Part shown: positions 1 through 7,382 of the stretch, one piece after another
How positions within the stretch are numbered: the stretch's first letter is position 1
Layout of the letters: each line of letters begins with the position of its first letter
Source: Rhodospirillaceae bacterium
GTDB lineage: Bacteria > Pseudomonadota > Alphaproteobacteria > DSM-16000 > Inquilinaceae
NCBI GenBank assembly: GCA_020425485.1
Contig: JAGQRL010000071.1
Span: 1-19,380 of the forward strand
DNA length: 19,380 nucleotides
Direction: 5' to 3'
Notes under the pieces: model-generated
Databases searched by the model: none
What the model was told of the DNA's origin: nothing
The model's input: only the letters and a program-made list of their open reading frames with translations
Program-made: the position numbers and the translations under genes

Positions 1-69
1 CCCAAGCCATTGTAAACTATTGGGTGGCCGGGAGGGGGAGAGGGCCGGGACCGTGAAAACCAAAGGGCG

Positions 70-234
70 CTAGTTGCAGCGCTTGGCGGTACGCCGCGCG
101 GTCTTGCGAACCCGGCGGGCGCGATCCAGCAGCTCCCCGGCTTCGGCTTCCATCCCGTCCTCCCGCAGCATGCGGGCCTGGGCGGTCATCATCTGTGCCA
201 ACTGCGCGTTTTCGTTCGACGTCAGGTGCAACAT
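70..234 (-). CDS. Small basic hypothetical protein (54 aa)
   Basis: Not recognised as a named family. The reading frame starts at ATG 234 and ends with TAG at 72-70. A GGGAGG ribosome-binding sequence lies about 10 bases upstream of the ATG, which supports translation. The N-terminal half is mildly acidic and looks helical, including AQLAQMMTAQARMLRED. The C-terminal third is strongly basic, RARRVRKTARRTAKR, so nucleic-acid or membrane binding is possible but unproven. It lies 152 bases downstream of the TerD-protease gene on the same strand and may be cotranscribed with it. No signal peptide or membrane segment is visible. The function is unknown; the call rests on the good RBS and the coherent composition. 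Confidence 0.6.
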   Translation of the reverse strand: MLHLTSNENAQLAQMMTAQARMLREDGMEAEAGELLDRARRVRKTARRTAKRCN

Positions 235-330
235 GACTCTTCAACCTCCCGTTCTTGTGCCGTTGCGGCTCGCCCCCCATGGGGCTCGTCCCGCCGCCGT
301 CTTGCGGGGGCGCGGCGCGGACCATGTCCG

Positions 331-376
331 AGCCTCTGTGCACGGTCAGATTGGGGGAAAAGCACCTGCCGAGGCT
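331..376 (-). terminator. Inverted repeat just after the TerD-protease stop codon
   Basis: AGCCTC (331-336) and GTGC (338-341) can pair with GCAC (362-365) and GAGGCT (371-376), giving an interrupted stem 3' of the protease gene. There is no T-run after the stem on the minus strand, so this is at best a weak or Rho-assisted terminator, or a 3'-end stabilising structure. Confidence 0.25.
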
Positions 377-386
377 GTGACGGCGA

Positions 387-1658
387 TCACGTCTCTACCA
401 ACACCTGCACAACCCGGTCGCGGGCGGCACTGGCGATCTCCGCGGCACTCTGCCGGGCGCCGGCCGGGGCGGCCGTCGGCGGCTCCATGCCGGCAGCCAG
501 CAGGAAAGCGCGGGCCACCGCCCCCTTCACCGCGAAGTTCACGTTCTGCGGGATGTCGCCGGTGATGCGGTGGATGTGCTCGGCATTCAGCTTGTGGCTG
601 ACGATGCCGACCACCAGCCCGTAGGCATCGAACAGCGGGCCGCCGGAATTGCCCGTCTGCACCGGGGCGGTGAACTGCAGCACGCGGCTGTCGTTGGCGG
701 TACCGGTGAGCGCGGAGATGGTGCCCGTGGTCACCTGGGCGTTGCTGCCGAGCAGGCCGGACAGCGGATAGCCCACCGTCACCACATCCTCGCCGGGGTC
801 GAGGCGCAGGCTTTCGCGGAAGGCGGTGGGCTCGCCCGCCGCACGGTCGGCCTGCAACAGCGCCAGGTCGTTGACCGGATCGGCGAAGGCGACGCGCAGG
901 CCCGCTTCCATGCGGTTGTTGCGGGCGATCAGCCGGCGGCCGTCGCGAATCACGTGTTCGTTGGTGAGGAAGAAGCCATCGCGGGAGATGCAGAAGCCGG
1001 TGCCGCTGTAGCGCGTGCCGGGCGGTGGCGGCGGGCCCCGCTCGCCCCCGGCTGCCGGCGGTGGGCCGGGCGGTGGACCGGCCGGCGGCGGATCGTCGGG
1101 CGAGTGGCCGTCGCGCACCAGGATGCGGCCGTCCTGCGCCTCCACGATGTCGAGCCCGTGGGCGCGGCCCAGCGCGTTGAGCCCGTGCACGAAGCCCTGG
1201 CCCACCGCCTTGGCCCGCCAGGCGCCGTGGCGGCGGTAGAGGTCCAGCAGGATCATCGCGGTTTCGCTGCGCCCCGCCAGATCCAGCGGGAAGGCGCACA
1301 GGCGCGCGCCCTGATCGTCGCTGACGGCGGTGGCGACCGACCTGAGGTCGGCCATGGAGCGGCCGGTGGAGGGGCCGCCCAGCAGCGCCATGCCCAGCCG
1401 CACCTTCGCCACCTCCTGCCCCAGCCGGTCGAGATCCACCCGGAAGGTGCCGTTGCCGGCATCGAAGGAAACCGCGCCGGCGGCCCCCTGGGGGTTGGCA
1501 TCGCCCACATAGGCGCTGCGGTCGGCCGCCTTGTCGGCGCCATCCAGCAGCAGCGCCACCCCGGTCATGCCGCCGGGAATGCCCACCTGGGGGTCGAGCT
1601 GCACCACCAGGCGGGTGCGCTCCAACACGGTGTTCTGGCCGGGGGAGAGCGTTTGCAT
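387..1658 (-). CDS. TerD-like domain fused to trypsin/HtrA-type serine protease
   Basis: Predicted 423-aa two-domain protein. Residues about 10-175 form a TerD-like domain, best seen in ETAMILLDLYRRHGAWRAK and AVGQGF (132-156), which match the canonical TerD C-terminal signature. A Pro/Gly linker spans about 185-215. Residues about 215-390 are a trypsin-fold protease with a complete triad: His235 in LTNEHVIRDG, Asp264 in PVNDLALL and Ser338 in TGNSGGPL. There is no PDZ domain and no obvious signal peptide, so it is probably cytoplasmic. The TerD part lacks the FDLDxS and GDNRTGxGxGDDE calcium motifs seen in the two TerD proteins of this window, so calcium binding is doubtful. ATG 1658 was preferred over a longer frame reaching 1730 because the TerD domain begins soon after it; the RBS is weak. 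It is divergent from the phosphoribosyltransferase operon, 92 bp away. Inferred role: stress-triggered proteolysis with TerD acting as a targeting or sensing module. Confidence 0.9.
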   Translation of the reverse strand: MQTLSPGQNTVLERTRLVVQLDPQVGIPGGMTGVALLLDGADKAADRSAYVGDANPQGAAGAVSFDAGNGTFRVDLDRLGQEVAKVRLGMALLGGPSTGRSMADLRSVATAVSDDQGARLCAFPLDLAGRSETAMILLDLYRRHGAWRAKAVGQGFVHGLNALGRAHGLDIVEAQDGRILVRDGHSPDDPPPAGPPPGPPPAAGGERGPPPPPGTRYSGTGFCISRDGFFLTNEHVIRDGRRLIARNNRMEAGLRVAFADPVNDLALLQADRAAGEPTAFRESLRLDPGEDVVTVGYPLSGLLGSNAQVTTGTISALTGTANDSRVLQFTAPVQTGNSGGPLFDAYGLVVGIVSHKLNAEHIHRITGDIPQNVNFAVKGAVARAFLLAAGMEPPTAAPAGARQSAAEIASAARDRVVQVLVET

Positions 1659-1689
1659 GCCAGTTCCAGGACGACGCAACGGAAAGACG

Positions 1690-1695
1690 ATGATA
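1690..1695 (-). promoter_or_regulatory. Possible extended -10 element for the TerD-protease gene
   Basis: Read on the minus strand, TGCTATCAT resembles an extended -10 element (TGnTATAAT) and lies about 31 bases upstream of the ATG at 1658. No good -35 box is visible at the usual spacing. This is a tentative call by eye in the 92-bp divergent intergenic region. Confidence 0.25.
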
Positions 1696-1750
1696 GCAAA
1701 GGCCGCGCCTGGGCACAGGCAGCATGGCAATGGGACACAAGGAGGGCACG

Positions 1751-2914
1751 ATGCCCGAAGCGGAACGGGCGCGCAGGGGCGACGGGGGCGGCGGGGCGGC
1801 GCGGGCGATCGACCTGCCGGCCGGCCGCCTGACGGTGACGGTGCGGGCGGGCAGCCGCGATCTCGACGAGCTGTGCCAATTCGCCACCCGCAACAACCCG
1901 CGGCGCGCCTTCCTGTTCGTCAGCCGCGTGCTGGGCCGCCACCTGCCGGCCGATCCCGCCGCCATGCGCGCCAGTTACCGCGACCTGGCCGCCGCCATCC
2001 CGGCCGACCTGCCCGGCCCGGTGCTGCTGGTGGGCATGGCGGAAACCGCGGTGGCGCTGAGCACCGGGGTGTTCGCCGCCTGGCTGGAGGCGACGGGGCG
2101 GCAGGACGCGGTGTTCCTCCACACCACGCGCTATGCGCTGGGCCGGCCGCGGCTGGTGGAGTTCCGCGAGGACCATAGCCACGCCGCCGACCACATCCTC
2201 TACACGCCGGCAGACGCCGCGGCGGCCGAACGCCTGGGCGCGGCGCGCAGCCTGGTGCTGATCGACGATGAAATGACCAGCGGGCGCACCTTCGCCAATC
2301 TCGCCGCCGCCCTGGCGCCCGCCTGCCCGCACCTGGAACGCCGGGTGGGCGTGGTGCTGACGGACTGGCGGGGCAGCCGGCCGGCGGTGGGCGAGGCGAT
2401 GGAAACGGTGTCGCTGCTCTCCGGCACCTATGCCTTTGCCGCCGATCCGGACTTCACGGTCACCGATCCGCCCGACGTCACCGGTACGGGCGCCCTGAAA
2501 CCGTTCCTCAAGCGCAACGACGGCCGGCTCGGCATCGCCGCCGCACCGGTGCTGGAGCAAGGCTGGCTCGACAGGGCGCGGGCGCTCGGCATCGGGCCGG
2601 GCGATCGCGTGCTGGTGCTGGGGACGGGGGAGTTCGTCTATCCCCCCTTCCTGCTGGCCGAAGCCATCGCCGAAGCGCTGGGGGCCGACGTGCGCTGCCA
2701 GGCCACCACCCGGTCCCCCGTGCTGCCGGGCCATGCCATCGGCCATGTGCGCACGTTCACCGACAACTACGCCGACGGCATTCCCAACTTCCTCTACAAC
2801 GTGCCGCCGGGCGCTTACGACCACGTGATCTTGTGCACCGAAACACCGGCCCCGCCGGTCGGGCTGGCCGAAGACCTGGGGGCCGCGGTGTTCGCCATGG
2901 GGGATGCAGCATGA
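1751..2914 (+). CDS. Phosphoribosyltransferase with C-terminal TRSP domain (Ter metabolite operon)
   Basis: Predicted 387-aa enzyme. The N-terminal part (about 35-240) is a type I phosphoribosyltransferase fold with the PRPP-binding loop LIDDEMTSGRTF (170-181). The C-terminal part (about 255-385) contains ATTRSPVLPG with the diagnostic TTRSP motif at 319-323, hence the TRSP domain. Proteins of this architecture occur in Ter-linked operons predicted to make a nucleoside-like metabolite; the base acceptor is not known. The start at ATG 1751 was chosen because AAGGAGG sits just upstream with about 5 bases of spacing; an in-frame ATG at 1724 lacks such a site. It is the first gene of a three-gene operon, and its TGA overlaps the next gene's ATG (ATGA at 2911-2914), which implies translational coupling. 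The N-terminal 20 residues are low-complexity. Confidence 0.9.
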   Translation: MPEAERARRGDGGGGAARAIDLPAGRLTVTVRAGSRDLDELCQFATRNNPRRAFLFVSRVLGRHLPADPAAMRASYRDLAAAIPADLPGPVLLVGMAETAVALSTGVFAAWLEATGRQDAVFLHTTRYALGRPRLVEFREDHSHAADHILYTPADAAAAERLGAARSLVLIDDEMTSGRTFANLAAALAPACPHLERRVGVVLTDWRGSRPAVGEAMETVSLLSGTYAFAADPDFTVTDPPDVTGTGALKPFLKRNDGRLGIAAAPVLEQGWLDRARALGIGPGDRVLVLGTGEFVYPPFLLAEAIAEALGADVRCQATTRSPVLPGHAIGHVRTFTDNYADGIPNFLYNVPPGAYDHVILCTETPAPPVGLAEDLGAAVFAMGDAA

Positions 2915-3693
2915 CGCCAGCCCTGACCCCGACCCCGGCCCCGGCCCCGGCTCCCACCGCGGCCGATCCGCGGCCGCTGGTCTTCCTCGACCTCGACGAC
3001 ACGCTGTTCCAGACCCGGCGGAAGAACGCCGCAGCACCGCATGTGGCGGCGGTGGACCGGGCGGGGCAGCCGCTGTCGTTCATGACCGATGCCCAGGCGA
3101 TGCTGGCGGCGTGGCTCAGCGTCGCGGCCCGTGTCGTGCCCACCACCGGGCGCAACAGCGAGGCCCTGAGCCGCGTGGGGCTGGATTTCAGCAACGGCGC
3201 CATCTGCAGCTTCGGCGGGCTGATCCGCCGGGCCGACGGCACGCCGGACCCGGAATGGCAGGCGCTCATGGCGACACACTCGGCGGACCATGCCGAAGCC
3301 CTGCACACGCTGGATGCTCTGCTGGGCATTTATCTGGAGATGCAGAGCCTGGATATCCGCCATCGGGTGATCACCGATGCCGGGCTCGACCTCTACCTGT
3401 CGGCCAAGCACAACGCCGCGGCGTGGGAGGAACTGGAGGCGGTGGCGGACTGGCTGCGCGCAGAAGTGCCGGCCGGCTGGCGGGTGCACCTGAACGGCAA
3501 CAACCTGGCGGTGCTGCCGCCGTTCCTCGACAAGGCGCATGCCGTGCGCTGGTTCCGCAATCGCATCGCCGGGCCGCACCCGTTCGCCATCGGGTTGGGG
3601 GACAGCCTTTCCGATGTGGAGTTTCTGCTGGCCTGCGACATCGCCGCCCTGCCTGCCGGCGCCCAGCTCGCCCAGCGGCTGGCCGGGGGCTGA
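2911..3693 (+). CDS. HAD-superfamily hydrolase of the Ter metabolite operon
   Basis: Predicted 260-aa HAD phosphohydrolase. Motif I is FLDLDDTLF (25-33), with Asp27 as nucleophile and Asp29 as acid/base. Motif II is VPTTGR (76-81), motif III is the Lys in PPFLDKAHAV, and motif IV is GLGDSLSDVEFL. The large insert between motifs II and III suggests a type II cap, as in Cof-like or sucrose-phosphate-phosphatase-like members. The likely role is removal of a phosphate from the sugar-phosphate or nucleotide-like product of the neighbouring phosphoribosyltransferase; the substrate is inferred from context only. The start overlaps the upstream stop by 4 bases. The first 18 residues are a Pro/Ala/Thr tail encoded by a CCCCGG-like hexamer repeat around 2924-2951, probably disordered. 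Confidence 0.88.
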   Translation: MTPALTPTPAPAPAPTAADPRPLVFLDLDDTLFQTRRKNAAAPHVAAVDRAGQPLSFMTDAQAMLAAWLSVAARVVPTTGRNSEALSRVGLDFSNGAICSFGGLIRRADGTPDPEWQALMATHSADHAEALHTLDALLGIYLEMQSLDIRHRVITDAGLDLYLSAKHNAAAWEELEAVADWLRAEVPAGWRVHLNGNNLAVLPPFLDKAHAVRWFRNRIAGPHPFAIGLGDSLSDVEFLLACDIAALPAGAQLAQRLAGG

Positions 3694-3697
3694 CCCT

Positions 3698-4792
3698 GTG
3701 GGGTTCAGCGGCAGCTACGCGGCCGACGATGTGACCTTCCTTTTGAAGCCGGTGGAGCTGGCGCCGACGCCGGTGGCGGAGAAGGAGCGCCTGATCCAGT
3801 CCGGCGCCCGCCACTATTCGGAAATGCTGTCCGCCGAGGAGGCGCCGGACGCCACCTATCTGGCGCTGTTCCACCAGGCGCTGGCGGCCAATCGCGGGCG
3901 CTTCGCCGGCGATCTGGCGCGGCTGGCCAAGGCGCTCCACCGCGACCGGCCACCGGGGGAAATCGTGCTGGCCAGCCTGGCGCGGGCGGGCACGCCGGTG
4001 GGGGTGCTGCTGCGCCGGGCCCTGGTGCGGCTGGGCCGGCCGGTGGCCCACTACTCGCTCTCCATCATCCGCGACCGCGGCATCGACCGGGCAGCGCTGG
4101 ACTGGATGCTGGCGCGCCACGCGGCGGACCGCATGGTGTTCGTGGACGGCTGGACGGGCAAGGGCGCCATCGCCGGCGAACTGGTGGCCAGCCTGGGGCG
4201 GGAGCACGCGGGCGGGGCGGCGGTGCCGGCGCCGGAGCTGGTGGCGGTGGCCGACTTGGCCGGGGTGGCGGCCCTGGCGGCGACGGCGGCGGACTACCTG
4301 ATCCCGTCGGCCATCCTCAATGCCGTGGTTTCCGGGCTGGTGAGCCGCACCGTGCTCAACGACGACGTGGTCGGCCCCGGGGAATTCCACGCCTGCGTGG
4401 TGCAGCACCATCTGGCCGGCCACGACCTGTCGCGCCGCTTCGTCGATGCGCTGATGCCCGACCTGGAGGCGGCCCTGGCCGACGCCGCCGTGGCCCCGGC
4501 GGTGTGGGGCGAAGGGGACCGGCGGGATCTGGCGGACACCTCGGCGGACTGCGTGGCGCGGCTCGCCGCCCGCCATGGGCTGAAGGATCGCAACCGGGTG
4601 AAGCCCGGCATCGGCGAAAGCACCCGCGCCCTGCTGCGCCGGCTGCCGGAACACTTGTATCTGGCCGATCCTTCAGCGCCCGATGTCGCCCACCTGCTGC
4701 ATTTGGCGCAAACGCGGGGGGCTGCTTGGAGCCACGATCCCGACCTGCCCTACCGCGCCGCGGTGGTGATCCGCACGCTGGGCCGCGACTGA
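3698..4792 (+). CDS. StiP-family protein of the Ter operon, GTG start
   Basis: Predicted 364-aa protein matching the family now usually named cysteine protease StiP, earlier treated as a phosphoribosyltransferase-like family. Visible hallmarks are FSGSYAADDVTFLLKP at the N-terminus (3-18), HYSLSIIRDRGID (118-130), FVDGWTGKGAI (148-158, resembling a PRPP loop) and RVKPGIGESTRALLRR near the C-terminus. The only cysteines are Cys233 (HACVVQHH) and Cys285, so whether this member is a protease or a transferase cannot be decided here. A PELOTA-type RNA-binding domain is reported in related Ter operons and may correspond to the C-terminal part; I cannot confirm it. GTG 3698 was chosen because the conserved FSGSY begins right after it, GGGGGC lies about 8 bases upstream, and it starts 4 bases after the HAD stop. 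Longer in-frame starts run inside the HAD gene. Confidence 0.82.
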   Translation: MGFSGSYAADDVTFLLKPVELAPTPVAEKERLIQSGARHYSEMLSAEEAPDATYLALFHQALAANRGRFAGDLARLAKALHRDRPPGEIVLASLARAGTPVGVLLRRALVRLGRPVAHYSLSIIRDRGIDRAALDWMLARHAADRMVFVDGWTGKGAIAGELVASLGREHAGGAAVPAPELVAVADLAGVAALAATAADYLIPSAILNAVVSGLVSRTVLNDDVVGPGEFHACVVQHHLAGHDLSRRFVDALMPDLEAALADAAVAPAVWGEGDRRDLADTSADCVARLAARHGLKDRNRVKPGIGESTRALLRRLPEHLYLADPSAPDVAHLLHLAQTRGAAWSHDPDLPYRAAVVIRTLGRD

Positions 4793-4800
4793 AGGGCCGG

Positions 4801-5730
4801 CTATCCGCCGGCCCAGTCCGTCGCCGCCCAGGTGACGCCGAACACCTTGTGGCGGGCCTGGATGGCTTCCGCCCAGGCGCGGTGGGTGGCCGGCTCGCAC
4901 ATCGCCCCGTGCAGCGAGAACACCGGCTCGGCCACCGGGTTCAGGATCTCCTCGGCCATTTCCAGCTCCACCGGGGTGACCCGATAGCCGGCCTCGATCA
5001 CCGGCACCTGGCTGGGGTGTACCGCCGTCTTGCCGAATAGCCCGTGGTCCAGGTCCTGGCGCACCTCGCGGGCCAGCACCTCGGTGTGCTCCAGCCCCTC
5101 GAACACCGGGCCGGTGAGGGCGAAGCCGTGCGGCCGGAACAGCCCGGCCAGCATGGCGATGGTGGAGCCGATGGCGGTTTCGTAGATGGTGCGGTCGAGC
5201 GAGCGGCGGATGCCCAGCAGGTTCATCAGGTCGTTGGCGCCGATCCTGAGCGCCAGGATGCGGTGCCGCACCTCCGCTGCCGACAGGGCGATGCGCAGCG
5301 CACGGGCTTCCGCCGGATCGAAGGCTTCGGCGGTTTCCAGGGTCGGCATCAGCCAGAAGCGGTGGTCGTTGCCGAGGGCGGCCATGTAGTCCGTCAGGCT
5401 CGCCACCGTGATCTTGGGCAGCACGAAGCCGTCGATCCGGTCGATATTCGCCATCGCCAGCATGCGGGCGAGCAGGTCGGGGTGGCGCACCCGCACGAAG
5501 CGGTAAGGGCCGCCGGGCGTAAGCCGCGCCAGCATGTCGGCCAGCCGGTCGAGCGCATCGTCCACCCGGTCGGCGGCCACCGCATCTTCGGTGCAGAAGA
5601 TGAGCGAACGCAGCCGCGGCAGACGGTCGCCGTTGGCCAGCGGCGCCAGGTCCTGCCGGGTGGCGGGCACGTACAGGGTGGCGCCCAGATCCAGGGCTCT
5701 GAGGTCGGGCCGGAGGGTCGGGCGGGTCAC
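4801..5730 (-). CDS. HpcH/HpaI aldolase / CitE-like lyase family protein
   Basis: Predicted 309-aa TIM-barrel lyase of the CitE/HpcH type. Motifs in order: LYVPATR (19-25), FCTEDAV (45-51), RVRHPD (80-85), GFVLPKI (101-107), LMPTLETAEAF (127-137, with Glu132 a likely metal ligand), RIGANDLMNLLG (162-173, with Asp167 the second likely ligand) and GKTAVHPSQV (233-242). Enzymes of this family cleave or form C-C bonds through Mg2+-bound enolates or CoA thioesters. Homologues are standard members of the Ter metabolite pathway, where the substrate is unknown. Here the gene is convergent with the StiP gene, only 8 bp apart, instead of sharing its operon. The start is uncertain: GTG 5730 fits family length; GTG 5775 would add 15 Cys/Pro-rich residues; neither has a strong RBS. 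Confidence 0.87.
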   Translation of the reverse strand: MTRPTLRPDLRALDLGATLYVPATRQDLAPLANGDRLPRLRSLIFCTEDAVAADRVDDALDRLADMLARLTPGGPYRFVRVRHPDLLARMLAMANIDRIDGFVLPKITVASLTDYMAALGNDHRFWLMPTLETAEAFDPAEARALRIALSAAEVRHRILALRIGANDLMNLLGIRRSLDRTIYETAIGSTIAMLAGLFRPHGFALTGPVFEGLEHTEVLAREVRQDLDHGLFGKTAVHPSQVPVIEAGYRVTPVELEMAEEILNPVAEPVFSLHGAMCEPATHRAWAEAIQARHKVFGVTWAATDWAGG

Positions 5731-6007
5731 GGCGGCACCGTCGGCTACGGGCTTGGGAGCGGGACAGCAACACAAACGGCGGAAACCGTGGCCGGCGCCA
5801 CCTTGCGCATGGGCAACATCGCATCACATATCGACCACACGCGTCCAGGGTCTGGGCCCGCGGTCGCTTCGTGCGGCCTGGCCATGGGGGTGCGCGGAGG
5901 CAGGCCCTGAACCTGCCGAAAAATCGTCGCGTTTGTCGGGGCACTTGGCGGCGCAAACAGGAGACGGAGTCGGCCGGTCAAGGCCGCACACCAATGAGGA
6001 GGCAGCG
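5731..6007. other. Divergent intergenic region between the lyase and terA-like genes
   Basis: About 277 bp with no convincing gene. It must carry the promoters of the minus-strand lyase and the plus-strand terA-like gene, but no clear -35/-10 pair stands out. GGCAGG (5899-5904) and CCTGCC (5912-5917) form a 6-bp inverted repeat with a 7-base loop followed by GAAAAAT; this could be an operator or RNA hairpin. The terA-like gene has a strong GAGGAGG ribosome-binding site at about 5996-6002. Confidence 0.4.
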
Positions 6008-7276
6008 ATGGCGACGGTCTTGCAGCAGGGCGGCAACACCTCGATCACCGGAACGGGGGCCAGCCGCGTGCTGGTGGCGCTGGATTGGCAGCCCAAGGGC
6101 GCACCGGGCATGGATGTGGACGCCTCGGCGTTCCTGCTGGCCGGGTCCGGCAAGGTGCGCAGCGATGCCGACATGGTGTTCTACAATCAGCCGCGCTCGC
6201 CCGAAGGCGGCGTGGCGTTCGACACTCCCGGCTCGCTGGGCCTGGCCGATGCGCAGGCTTTCACCATCGACTTTTCCGCGATGCCCGGCGGCATCGAGAA
6301 GGTGGCCTTCTGCGTCACCATCCACGAAGCCCAGGCGCGCGGGCAAAGCTTCGCCAGCCTGAGCCAGGCGACCATTCGGGTGGTGGATGCCGGCTCCAAG
6401 GCGGAAATTGCGCAATTCCCGCTGCCGCTGCAGGGCGCATCGGAAGCCGCCATGGTGTTCGGCGAGCTGTATCTGCGGAACGGCGAGTGGAAGTTCCGCG
6501 CCGTCGGCCAGGGTTTCGCCGGCGGGCTGGGACCGCTGGCCACCTCCTTCGGCGTCGACGTGGAGGGCGAGAGCGCGGCCCCGCCGTCGCCGGCCCCCGC
6601 GGCCCCTGCGGCCCCCGCCGCCGCGCCGCAGCCGGCACCGGCACCTGCGTCCCCGGTCAACCTGTCGAAGATCACGCTGGAGAAGAAGGGTCAGGGCGTG
6701 GACCTGACCAAGAAGAGCGGCAGCTTCGGGGAGATCGTCGTCAACCTCAACTGGACGCAGCGCCAGGCGGAGCAGAAGCGCGGCCTGTTCGGCATGGCCA
6801 AGCGCGGCTCCGGCGGCATCGACCTCGACCTGTGCTGCCTGTTCAAGCTGCGCGACGGCATGGCCGGCGCCATCCAGGCGCTGGGCCGCAACTTCGGCAC
6901 CCTGTCGGACCTGCCCTATATCGCGCTCGACGGCGACGACCGCACCGGTGCGGTGACCGCCGGCGAGAACCTGCGCATCAACGGCCACCACTGGGACCAG
7001 ATCGACAAGGTGCTGGTGTGGGCGATGATCTACGAAGGCGTGCCCAACTGGGCGCAGGCCGACGGCGTGGTGACGCTGAATGCGCCCGACCAGCCGCCCC
7101 TGGAAGTGCGGCTCGACTACGGCGACAACAACTCCCGCCTGTGCGCCGTCTGCATGCTGGAAAACACCGGCGGCGGCCTGCGGGTGACCAAGCTTGCCGA
7201 ATACTTCCGCGATGCCCGGCAGATGGACCAGCACTACGGCTTCGGCCTGCGCTGGCGAGCCGGCAGCAAGGACTGA
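6008..7276 (+). CDS. terA: TerA-like protein with two TerD-superfamily domains
   Basis: Predicted 422-aa cytoplasmic protein. Residues 1-187 form a TerD domain ending in FGELYLRNGEWKFRAVGQGF (151-170). An Ala/Pro linker spans about 190-216. Residues about 217-420 form a TerA-type second domain with IDLDLCCLF (271-279), LDGDDRTG (307-314), GENLRIN and IYEGVPNW (341-348). TerD-family domains bind Ca2+ through clustered acidic residues. In the first domain the FDLDxS motif is partly kept as MDVDAS (35-40), but the GDNRTGxGxGDDE loop of canonical TerD is replaced; the second domain keeps an acidic GDDRTG loop. ATG 6008 was chosen for the GAGGAGG site just upstream. It leads a plus-strand series of Ter genes. 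The symbol is by architecture; a generic TerD-family label is the alternative. Confidence 0.88.
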   Translation: MATVLQQGGNTSITGTGASRVLVALDWQPKGAPGMDVDASAFLLAGSGKVRSDADMVFYNQPRSPEGGVAFDTPGSLGLADAQAFTIDFSAMPGGIEKVAFCVTIHEAQARGQSFASLSQATIRVVDAGSKAEIAQFPLPLQGASEAAMVFGELYLRNGEWKFRAVGQGFAGGLGPLATSFGVDVEGESAAPPSPAPAAPAAPAAAPQPAPAPASPVNLSKITLEKKGQGVDLTKKSGSFGEIVVNLNWTQRQAEQKRGLFGMAKRGSGGIDLDLCCLFKLRDGMAGAIQALGRNFGTLSDLPYIALDGDDRTGAVTAGENLRINGHHWDQIDKVLVWAMIYEGVPNWAQADGVVTLNAPDQPPLEVRLDYGDNNSRLCAVCMLENTGGGLRVTKLAEYFRDARQMDQHYGFGLRWRAGSKD

Positions 7277-7300
7277 CCCCACGCCTGCGGTGCCCGGTGC

Positions 7301-7364
7301 GTCGGCCCCCTGCCGGTTCGGGAGGGGCCGGCACCCCCTCTCAACCGGCCGTCTCGGCCCCTCC
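7301..7364 (+). promoter_or_regulatory. Leader with two mutually exclusive hairpins before the Ca2+ antiporter
   Basis: Three GC-rich segments lie between terA and the antiporter: A at 7301-7311 (GTCGGCCCCCT), B at 7321-7332 and C at 7355-7364. A can pair with 7323-7332 (AGGGGCCGGC), while GGAGGGGCCG at 7321-7330 pairs perfectly over 10 bp with CGGCCCCTCC at 7355-7364. Since B cannot pair with both, the RNA could switch, as in attenuators. Segment C ends just before the AGGA (7366-7369) that may serve as the antiporter's ribosome-binding site. No known riboswitch consensus was recognised, and a plain terminator-like element is possible. Confidence 0.4.
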
Positions 7365-7382
7365 TAGGACGCGGTAATTCCC

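Noticed and set aside
1..24. CCCAA...TTGGG inverted repeat at the left edge
   Set aside because: Only 5 bp with a 14-base loop; expected by chance.
17..343. 108-aa minus-strand frame at the left edge
   Set aside because: Conflicts with the 54-aa frame that has a good RBS and more natural composition; this one is Arg/Pro/Gly-rich.
346..1965. Long minus-strand frame over the TerD-protease gene
   Set aside because: Its product is Arg/Pro/Gly-rich without motifs, and the other minus frame encodes the recognised TerD-protease; it is a high-GC shadow.
3371..4654. Long minus-strand frame antisense to the HAD and StiP genes
   Set aside because: His/Arg/Gln-rich translation typical of antisense GC-rich DNA; the plus-strand genes have family motifs.
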